A stretch of DNA of 12,860 bases from Bacteroidota bacterium (GTDB lineage: Bacteria > Bacteroidota > Bacteroidia > Chitinophagales > Chitinophagaceae): the NCBI GenBank assembly GCA_947461985.1, contig CANHNT010000023.1, forward strand, positions 1 to 12,860, written 5' to 3'. The translations under genes and the position numbers were made by a program. The notes under the pieces are model-generated. The model had not been told where the DNA came from, did not search any database, and saw nothing but the letters and a program-made list of their open reading frames with translations. Shown in pieces: positions 7,246 to 12,860 of the stretch (within the stretch, counting starts at the first letter, position 1; each line of letters starts with the position of its first letter).

Positions 7246-7422
7246 TTTTATTAATTTTGAATGATGAATGTTAATTGTTGAACATCGTTTTTTCAAACGT
7301 GGTGCGAATTTACAATAAAAAAAGGAAAAGTTTAAAATGATTCATTTCATTATTGATTAAAAATTCGCTAAAAAGAGATAACTCATTTTGTATCGTTACT
7401 TGTATTGTTTCATTTTGCTCAT

Positions 7423-8715
7423 TTACCCAAACATCTCTTCATTTTTAAAACGTTTGAAACAACTGCGTTCTAGCTCTTCTCTAAAATCGGGATGCGCAAT
7501 ATTGATGAGTGCTTTGGCTCGTTGCTCCATGTTCATGCCAAACAAATCGACAGCGCCATATTCGGTCACTACCCAATGAATATGCCCACGAGTGGTGACC
7601 ACACCTGCACCCAATTTTAAATTGGGCACAATGCGTGAAAGTCCTTTGTTGGTGATGGATGGCAATGCAATAATGGGTTTACCCCCTTCCGAAAGCGCTG
7701 CGCCTCTTATAAAATCCATTTGTCCGCCAATACCCGAATATTGATAAGTTCCAATTGAATCGGAGCAAACCTGACCAGTCACATCTACCTCAATGGCACT
7801 GTTAATGGCTGTTACTTTGGGGTTCTGACTAATTATTCGGGGATCGTTAACGAAGTTAATGTCAAGCGCTTTCACAATGGGATTGTCGTCCACAAAATCA
7901 TAGAGTTTTTTAGTGCCCAACAAAAACGAAGTCACACAATAGCCATTCACGATTTTTTTGAGTGAGTTATTGATCGTTCCGTTTTTAATTAAGTCAATGG
8001 CGCCATCCGAAAACATTTCGGTATGCAAACCCAAGTTTTTATGGTTGGTCAAATTCTTCAACACACAATCAGGAATGGTGCCAATGCCCAATTGCAACGT
8101 GGCGCCATCTTCTACCATGCCTGCTACAATTTTGCCAATTTTTAAATTAATATCATTGATGTTGTTGGCATAGCTCACCTCTGGCAATGGCTGATCTACC
8201 CAAACTGCCATATCAAAAAGGCTAAACGGAATAAACGCATCGCCATGCACACGAGGCATATTGGGATTTACTTGAGCAATCACTTTTTTGGCGGTGTTTA
8301 CAGCTGCTCGTGCAATATCGACCGATGTTCCTAAAGAGCAATAGCCATGCTTATCGGGTGGCGAAACTTGCACAATGGCAATATCTAAAGACAAAATACC
8401 TCTGGTAAATAACAACGGAATTTCGCTTAAAAATACCGGCACATAATCGCCCATGCCATTGTTGATGGCACGACGGTTGCTATCGGAAACAAACAACGAA
8501 TTGATATAAAAATGACCTTCTAACTCTTCGCTATTGAGGTCAATGCCAACTTGCGAAATACTTACCAGTTCGACCTGTTGCAAACGCTCTTTTTGAGCAA
8601 TCATTTCGTTTATTAAATTTACAGGTGTGGCTGCGCTGCCATGTAAAAAAACGCGTTGGTTCGACTGAATGAGTTGAATGGCTTCTGAGGCCGTATTGTA
8701 TTTGTAGGTATTCAT
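7423..8715 (-). CDS. Acetyl-CoA hydrolase/CoA-transferase family protein
   Basis: The 430-residue product belongs to the family containing acetate- and 4-hydroxybutyrate-CoA-transferases (Cat1/Cat2-like), which swap CoA between acyl groups through a glutamyl-CoA intermediate. The catalytic glutamate is E233 in LHTEMFSDGAIDL. It is preceded by the CoA-binding GIGTIP (210-215) and followed by GIGGQMDFIRGA (328-339), the second CoA loop. Both halves of the two-domain fold appear complete. The ATG at 8715 is preferred over an in-frame TTG at 8739, which would fall inside the -7 element region. Donor and acceptor cannot be read from sequence; acetate, succinate, propionate, butyrate and 4-hydroxybutyrate are all possible. 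Base composition is high for this window in hand-counted blocks: 30/60 G+C at 7681-7740 and 28/60 at 8161-8220, against 19/60 at 3361-3420. It lies 177 bases upstream of aconitase. Confidence 0.93.
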   Translation of the reverse strand: MNTYKYNTASEAIQLIQSNQRVFLHGSAATPVNLINEMIAQKERLQQVELVSISQVGIDLNSEELEGHFYINSLFVSDSNRRAINNGMGDYVPVFLSEIPLLFTRGILSLDIAIVQVSPPDKHGYCSLGTSVDIARAAVNTAKKVIAQVNPNMPRVHGDAFIPFSLFDMAVWVDQPLPEVSYANNINDINLKIGKIVAGMVEDGATLQLGIGTIPDCVLKNLTNHKNLGLHTEMFSDGAIDLIKNGTINNSLKKIVNGYCVTSFLLGTKKLYDFVDDNPIVKALDINFVNDPRIISQNPKVTAINSAIEVDVTGQVCSDSIGTYQYSGIGGQMDFIRGAALSEGGKPIIALPSITNKGLSRIVPNLKLGAGVVTTRGHIHWVVTEYGAVDLFGMNMEQRAKALINIAHPDFREELERSCFKRFKNEEMFG

Positions 8716-8736
8716 TTTTCTTAATTGTTTTGTTGG

Positions 8737-8744
8737 CAAAATTA
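8737..8744 (-). promoter_or_regulatory. Candidate -7 promoter element for the CoA-transferase gene
   Basis: The minus strand reads TAATTTTG, an exact TANNTTTG match, 21 bases before the ATG at 8715. This spacing supports that start over the TTG at 8739. No obvious -33 box is visible. Confidence 0.45.
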
Positions 8745-9214
8745 TGCCTTAATGCCTTTATTGTGAAGATAACATTTATCATGAAATTTTTTATGATGGA
8801 AATTTTACTGCGCATCGATACCGTTAAAGCTTGTCCTGGCATTCATTTTCAATAGTACAGTTTAACGAATAATGTATGTTGGAATTTTCTTTCCACATAA
8901 TCACATCGAAGCCGAAAAAAGAATGGAACCCTAAAACGGAGCGTCGCAATTTCGATGCACAATGAAAAAGTCCTCGACTACCAAAAAATAAATGAATAAT
9001 TACTTTTCCGTCTAATTCATTCCTTGTTTAGTTTTACCTAATTATTATTTTCAAAACTAATCGTCAATATGTCCAATGCAGTGTGTTATAATGTTGCTAG
9101 AAGGTTTCGTGATAAGGTTGAATCCTTTTTCGAATATAAAAAAAGTTCGTCATGTGGCTAACAAATTAATTTGCAGGACGCATACATCTCATAACAATTC
9201 AGCGAACGGCTATT
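8745..9214. other. Long intergenic stretch with no recognised gene
   Basis: About 470 bases lie between the CoA-transferase promoter and the end of the TPR gene. I see no complete gene with a plausible start, no tRNA-like fold and no convincing terminator. One minus-strand frame is open for 67 codons between stops (9027 down to 8827, stop at 8824-8826) but has no suitable upstream start and no family I recognise. The part at about 8915-8985 looks richer in G+C than its flanks. The stretch could be a decayed gene, a small-RNA locus or an old repeat copy. Confidence 0.6.
9162..9173. repeat. 12-bp perfect palindrome
   Basis: CAAATTAATTTG is its own reverse complement. It lies about 40 bases beyond the 3' end of the TPR gene, inside the long intergenic stretch. 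It could be a protein-binding site, but short AT-rich palindromes also arise by chance. Confidence 0.3.
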
Positions 9215-10882
9215 TTACCATTTTCTCTTAAAAGATAAACCAACACCAATTGTCAACATAAAATCTTTAAAATCATTTGTTTTCAAGCCTGTTCTTACAT
9301 TCAATCCATTTAAGTCAAGAATCATTCCGGCTTCCGATGCAAACGCAATTTTAGATTCGTCTGAATTGTTAACCCAATCTGTATCAAAATAATCTCCTAA
9401 GTTATCATAAATAGCCATTTTCCAGGCTACATCTTTATATGAAACTCCCACACCAGAATATATCCAAAATGGATAGGTTACTTTTTTAGTTATACCAACA
9501 ATACTTTCAACCAAACCTGTTCTTATTTCATCTTTAAATCGCCAATCATTTCCCCATTTTACATACTGACCACCAGTAACAACCCCTTTATTGTTTACGT
9601 TTCCATTGGGACCAGCGCTCGAAAAGAAGTTAGAATTACAGCGCACTGTTACAAATGCTCCTACTGATGTATTATTGATTGAACCCCAAGAAAATCCTAT
9701 GTTACATTTTTCATCGTATGCATAAGTATAATAAAATCTATCGGGCCTTCCATAACGAGTGGCTAACCGATTTGAATGTTTAATTTTAGTATTTAAATTA
9801 GATTTATCGATGCATATTTTACGTGCTTTTACAAAATTTTCTACTGCTGTTGCTTGAGAATAATTGGTTTTAGACAAGGCGTCTAAATTTCCTTTACGAT
9901 AATAAGCATCACACATCATTTGTTTTACATTGGCAACGTCGGCTCCATTGGGATAATTAATTAAATATTTATTGAACGTTTTTTCCATGTTTGGAATATC
10001 TAAATCGGTTGCTTGTTGTTTACCTAAATTGACTAATTTTATTTTAATATTACCATGCGCTTCTTTTGCATAATTCAACAATGTATTTCCGTTTAAATAA
10101 TTTTCAAATGATTCTATTGTATATGTTTTATGGGCTTTACTCCAAGCAATTTTGTCTACCACAATATTTTTTTGAATTAATGCTTCTTTGTCATTACTTC
10201 TAAAAGATAAAGCTGCTTCAAATTTTTGCAATGCTGCTTCATACTTTTCAACTTTCATTAATGCTAATCCTTTACTCATTGATTCGGTGTATCCATTAAT
10301 AGATTTCATTTGTTTGGTTTCATTTATTCGTTGAATTAATTCTATTGCTTCAGAATCGTTTGCAACTGTTGGATCATTTAAAATGGCTAATGCTTCAGGA
10401 AAGAGTTTTAACTTGGTGTATATTGCAACTGCATTCAAAGCATAATCTAAATTCTTTTTGTTATTGGTCCAAATTTTCTCCCAAAGCACAGCCGCTTCTT
10501 TTAACTTTCCTTCATTTGTTAGTTTTTCTGCATTTAAAACATCGCTTGCTTCTGAGGCAGAGGCTTGCATTCTAGTTTTAAGTTCATCTATTTTAGATTG
10601 AATGGAGGAATCTTTTAGGGCTTCTGCTTGTTGCAAATAAGCAGTCGCTTTGTCGGCTTGTCCCATGTTAAAAAATGCTAGCGAAATATAATAATATCCA
10701 TCCCCTTTATTGGGTTCTTCAATTAATAAATCTGATGCCAATAAAATGATATTATCCCATTGTTCTTTTTCAATTTGTTGTTCAATTATAGATTTAGTTT
10801 CTACAAAACCTTCCGTTTGTGCGTTTGCTAAATTGCAAAAAAGAACAAAAATAATTGTCAGTATATTTTTTATTTTTATCAT
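9215..10882 (-). CDS. Secreted TPR protein with C-terminal beta-rich, outer-membrane-like domain
   Basis: The 555-residue product begins with a Sec signal peptide (hydrophobic core about 6-17, probable cleavage after LANA at residue 21). Residues 40-230 hold TPR-like helical pairs, clearest at 42-90, 118-170 and 197-230 (for example KYEAALQKFEAAL). Residues 230-375 are a further helical region. Residues 380-555 change character: alternating aromatic and polar residues, many glycines, and a final strand GVGLSFKRKW ending in an aromatic residue, which resembles the last strands of an outer-membrane barrel. TPR proteins with such C-terminal regions are common in Bacteroidota, but their roles are mostly unknown. 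The gene starts 3 bases after the stop of the coiled-coil gene, so the two are almost certainly co-transcribed. A protein scaffold at the outer membrane is my inference; no enzyme motif is seen. Confidence 0.82.
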   Translation of the reverse strand: MIKIKNILTIIFVLFCNLANAQTEGFVETKSIIEQQIEKEQWDNIILLASDLLIEEPNKGDGYYYISLAFFNMGQADKATAYLQQAEALKDSSIQSKIDELKTRMQASASEASDVLNAEKLTNEGKLKEAAVLWEKIWTNNKKNLDYALNAVAIYTKLKLFPEALAILNDPTVANDSEAIELIQRINETKQMKSINGYTESMSKGLALMKVEKYEAALQKFEAALSFRSNDKEALIQKNIVVDKIAWSKAHKTYTIESFENYLNGNTLLNYAKEAHGNIKIKLVNLGKQQATDLDIPNMEKTFNKYLINYPNGADVANVKQMMCDAYYRKGNLDALSKTNYSQATAVENFVKARKICIDKSNLNTKIKHSNRLATRYGRPDRFYYTYAYDEKCNIGFSWGSINNTSVGAFVTVRCNSNFFSSAGPNGNVNNKGVVTGGQYVKWGNDWRFKDEIRTGLVESIVGITKKVTYPFWIYSGVGVSYKDVAWKMAIYDNLGDYFDTDWVNNSDESKIAFASEAGMILDLNGLNVRTGLKTNDFKDFMLTIGVGLSFKRKW

Positions 10883-10885
10883 GGT

Positions 10886-12442
10886 TTAATCTGTTATTTT
10901 TTGAAGAATCAAATCATATCTTGTTTTACTAACTTTTCGTTGCAAAGCTTCCGTATCGCTGCTAGACATAGCTCCTAGTGAAGCATTATAATGACTTTTA
11001 TAGACCACCGATTCTTCTTCACAACCAAAGAAAGTACCATTCATTGCCCTACTATTTTCCATTGCCGAAACACACCCTAAAGAGTTATTCCATTGCAAAA
11101 CCACATCGCCTTGAACATAAGTGCCAAAGCATGATGCCCCACTGTTTCTGCAAGCAATTACCAATCTGTCTTGCTCTTGCTTAACAATGTCTACCAAATC
11201 TGAAAATTTCTTTATGTAATTTCTTTTTTTAGAAATTAGCAAATCACCACATTTTTGTAGCGACTCTTTACGAGAGGTTATTGCATCATTAATGAGTTTT
11301 TGTTTTGTTACATACACTTGTTTTATGAGAACAACGGCAGCCTCTTGCCTTTTGGACAAATTAATAGTCAGCTCCCAACTTTTATTTTGAAACATTTTAA
11401 TATTTTTTTCAATATCTGATTTATCTATTTCAAAAATATCAATTGTTTTTTTTAGGTCTGCTTTTGATTCAATTATTTTTTGTTTTAAATCGGCAGCCTC
11501 AGCCCTATAAGCTATTATATCAGGTTCGGCTAACTTGCTAATATTTGTCAATAGAGCTTCCACTTCATTTAATCGCTGCTCGTAAGACGTAACGGTTGAT
11601 TTTATAGCAGATGCATTCACCTCAAATTTTTGTCTTAGTGTAGTAATTTTATTGTTTTCTAAAAAAATTTGTTGGTCTATTTTTTTTATATCAGCCTCAT
11701 TTTGCTTTCTAGTTTTTTCTTTCGAGTCTGCAATGGTTTTAACTTCCTCTGCATTTAAATCTTTAAGTTTAACTTCATAAATGGCAATTTTATCTTCAAT
11801 TGTATGTTTTTCTGCCACTTGCCTCATCAAATCCTCAATCCATACAGTTTGCAACGATTTGGCATAAGCCTTAACCTTATCATTATAACTTTTACTAAGT
11901 GCCACTATTTCTTCTCTCAATTTATCTGAATTGTCCTTTAATTTACTCATTTGCTCATCAATGTCTTTTCGTTTTCGAGTAAATTCATTTTCATCAGATT
12001 CCAATTCTGCAAGTTGAGCTTTTTTGGGATTTATTTTATCTTCATAATACTTTTCTTTTTTATAAATTTCTTCAGGGGTAGCAGCCCTAACACGTTGCCC
12101 TGCATGTGGGAACGATTCTCCAGGTTTAAATTCTGAACGAGGAACTTGACAACCTGTACAAAATTGGCCTCGTCTATATTCATCAATTACGGATTCTTTT
12201 TCTGCAATTAAATCATTAATTTCTTTTTTTAGTTTGGCTATTTTTATCGATTCTAAATTATAGGTTTCAAGGTGTTGCCTATTTAATTCGCCCACCTTAT
12301 CATCATTTTTCAAAATCATGCCCGATTTATATTCAATGCTGCTTAAATCACTACTTCCTCCCGTTTGGGCAAAAAGCATATTTGACATTAAAATAAAACA
12401 AACAAAAAGATACCCGGTTTTTTTTAAAATATTATTTATCAT
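10886..12442 (-). CDS. Secreted coiled-coil protein of unknown function with cysteine clusters
   Basis: I do not recognise a characterised family. The 518-residue product has a signal peptide (hydrophobic stretch about 11-24, probable cleavage after MLFA at residue 25). Long charged heptad-like helices cover roughly 55-90, 125-300 and 310-430, rich in K, E, D, I and L, as in a rod-like coiled coil. A short non-helical insert interrupts them, with FCTGCQ (C95-x2-C98) and PGESFPHAGQRV (107-118). After the last helix comes a compact tail (431-490) with C431, C438, C457 and C474, plus aromatic and glycine residues, so disulfides in the periplasm are likely. Seven cysteines remain after signal removal. 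It is the first gene of a two-gene unit with the TPR/outer-membrane-like protein 3 bases downstream. The ATG at 12442 directly precedes the signal peptide. A structural partner role is inference. Confidence 0.78.
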   Translation of the reverse strand: MINNILKKTGYLFVCFILMSNMLFAQTGGSSDLSSIEYKSGMILKNDDKVGELNRQHLETYNLESIKIAKLKKEINDLIAEKESVIDEYRRGQFCTGCQVPRSEFKPGESFPHAGQRVRAATPEEIYKKEKYYEDKINPKKAQLAELESDENEFTRKRKDIDEQMSKLKDNSDKLREEIVALSKSYNDKVKAYAKSLQTVWIEDLMRQVAEKHTIEDKIAIYEVKLKDLNAEEVKTIADSKEKTRKQNEADIKKIDQQIFLENNKITTLRQKFEVNASAIKSTVTSYEQRLNEVEALLTNISKLAEPDIIAYRAEAADLKQKIIESKADLKKTIDIFEIDKSDIEKNIKMFQNKSWELTINLSKRQEAAVVLIKQVYVTKQKLINDAITSRKESLQKCGDLLISKKRNYIKKFSDLVDIVKQEQDRLVIACRNSGASCFGTYVQGDVVLQWNNSLGCVSAMENSRAMNGTFFGCEEESVVYKSHYNASLGAMSSSDTEALQRKVSKTRYDLILQKITD

Positions 12443-12860
12443 AAAAACTATTTTTCACAAAACTTTTTTCCTCTTACAAATTAATCTGTTAATTTTATTT
12501 GTCCTCCCTTTTGCTAATCTCTACTTGCTTTTTTTGATAAGGCAAATATTGTTGTTCAACATAAACACACACCTTACAAGTTATTAATTGCACAAAACTG
12601 GATAATAAACATTATTAATAAGTAAATGTATATAAGGTTGTTTACAAATCCAATCTAATTGAATAATTTTATTCAACTGCGGTATTTTTAAAGGCCTAGC
12701 CAATTGAAAACAGGGTGATTACGATGGAAATATAGTTTGTAGATCAGATTAACTTTTTACTCCTTAGCGTTTTAGTCATTTAGCGGCAGAAAAGAAATTC
12801 GGATTCTAAAACTGAATTAACCCTTTCCCTTCCAACCCTTTCATTATTTTATTGTGCCAA
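12443..12860. other. Upstream region of the coiled-coil/TPR unit, largely non-coding
   Basis: This 418-base stretch must contain the promoter of the minus-strand pair, but no exact TANNTTTG is seen on that strand; one-mismatch candidates occur at 12477-12484 and 12543-12550. An AT-rich inverted repeat lies at 12659-12676. From the right edge, one minus-strand frame is open for 17 codons to a TAG at 12806-12808 and could be the C-terminus of a gene outside the window. I see no RNA gene. Confidence 0.55.
12659..12676. repeat. AT-rich inverted repeat, 8-bp arms
   Basis: TTGAATAA (12659-12666) and TTATTCAA (12669-12676) are perfect complements around two T. It lies about 215 bases upstream of the coiled-coil gene. 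There is too little G+C for a good terminator, so it could be a binding site or chance. Confidence 0.3.

Noticed and set aside
7294..7301. CACGTTTG on the minus strand as an aconitase promoter
   Set aside because: It has one mismatch in the important TA positions and no -33 element at normal spacing; not strong enough to list as a feature.
7335..7347. Short palindrome AAATGATTCATTT as a terminator for the CoA-transferase gene
   Set aside because: The six-base AT-rich arms have a one-base gap between them and no T run follows on the minus strand, so it is unlikely to form or to terminate.
8540..8842. Minus-strand open frame of 100 residues starting upstream of the CoA-transferase
   Set aside because: It overlaps the conserved start of the CoA-transferase for over 170 bases in another frame, and its sequence (Arg, Ser, His-rich) looks like a frame-shifted copy of real coding sequence.
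9155..9210. Integron attC-like look of the CTAACAA and ATAACAATTC segments
   Set aside because: There is a vague likeness to attC ends, but I could not find properly paired R and L boxes or an integrase, so the resemblance is probably chance.
12459..12484. One-mismatch -7 elements before the coiled-coil gene
   Set aside because: Several TTTG motifs occur on the minus strand, but each misses the TA at the required distance, so no single one can be favoured.

Overview
The window is AT-rich chromosomal DNA that most likely comes from a member of the Bacteroidota. Three things point there. Exact matches to the phylum's -7 promoter element TANNTTTG lie just upstream of four genes (purK, the ferredoxin gene, the Fic gene and the CoA-transferase gene). 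Start codons are preceded by A-rich leaders and I see no clear Shine-Dalgarno motif. The window also carries secreted coiled-coil and TPR/outer-membrane-like proteins of a Bacteroidota style. The genus cannot be read from the sequence. I see no rRNA, tRNA, CRISPR array, integrase or transposase, so most of this is a core-metabolism neighbourhood.

Layout. Positions 1-1489 (minus) hold purK followed by purE (cut by the left edge), the two-step CO2 incorporation into AIR in purine synthesis; the genes overlap by 37 bases. Positions 1627-3799 (plus) hold a [2Fe-2S] ferredoxin gene of the isc type, iscX, an NtrC/NtrX-like response regulator and a small DUF721 (DciA-like) gene. A perfect 14-bp hairpin terminator separates this set from a convergent gene for an XRE-HTH plus Fic AMP-transferase (3830-4879, minus). 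The Fic promoter carries three TGACA repeats that could be its own operator. Positions 4978-7245 (minus) encode a mitochondrial-type aconitase with its own hairpin terminator, and 7423-8715 (minus) an acetyl-CoA hydrolase/CoA-transferase family enzyme. These two could link CoA-ester or acetate metabolism to the TCA cycle.

Positions 8745-9214 are a long non-coding stretch with no recognisable gene, only an open frame without a start codon and a 12-bp palindrome. Positions 9215-12442 (minus) are a tight two-gene unit with 3 bases between the genes: a secreted, cysteine-containing coiled-coil protein of unknown function, then a secreted TPR protein with a C-terminal beta-rich, outer-membrane-like domain. 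This pair is the least characterised part of the window and the best candidate for new envelope biology. Positions 12443-12860 are mostly non-coding; the last 55 bases could be the 3' end of another minus-strand gene.

The most unusual points are: a response regulator with an intact receiver and AAA+ domain but no DNA-binding domain and GSFTSA in place of GAFTGA; an fdx-iscX pair with no other isc genes beside it; the repeat cluster in the Fic promoter; and the uncharacterised envelope pair.
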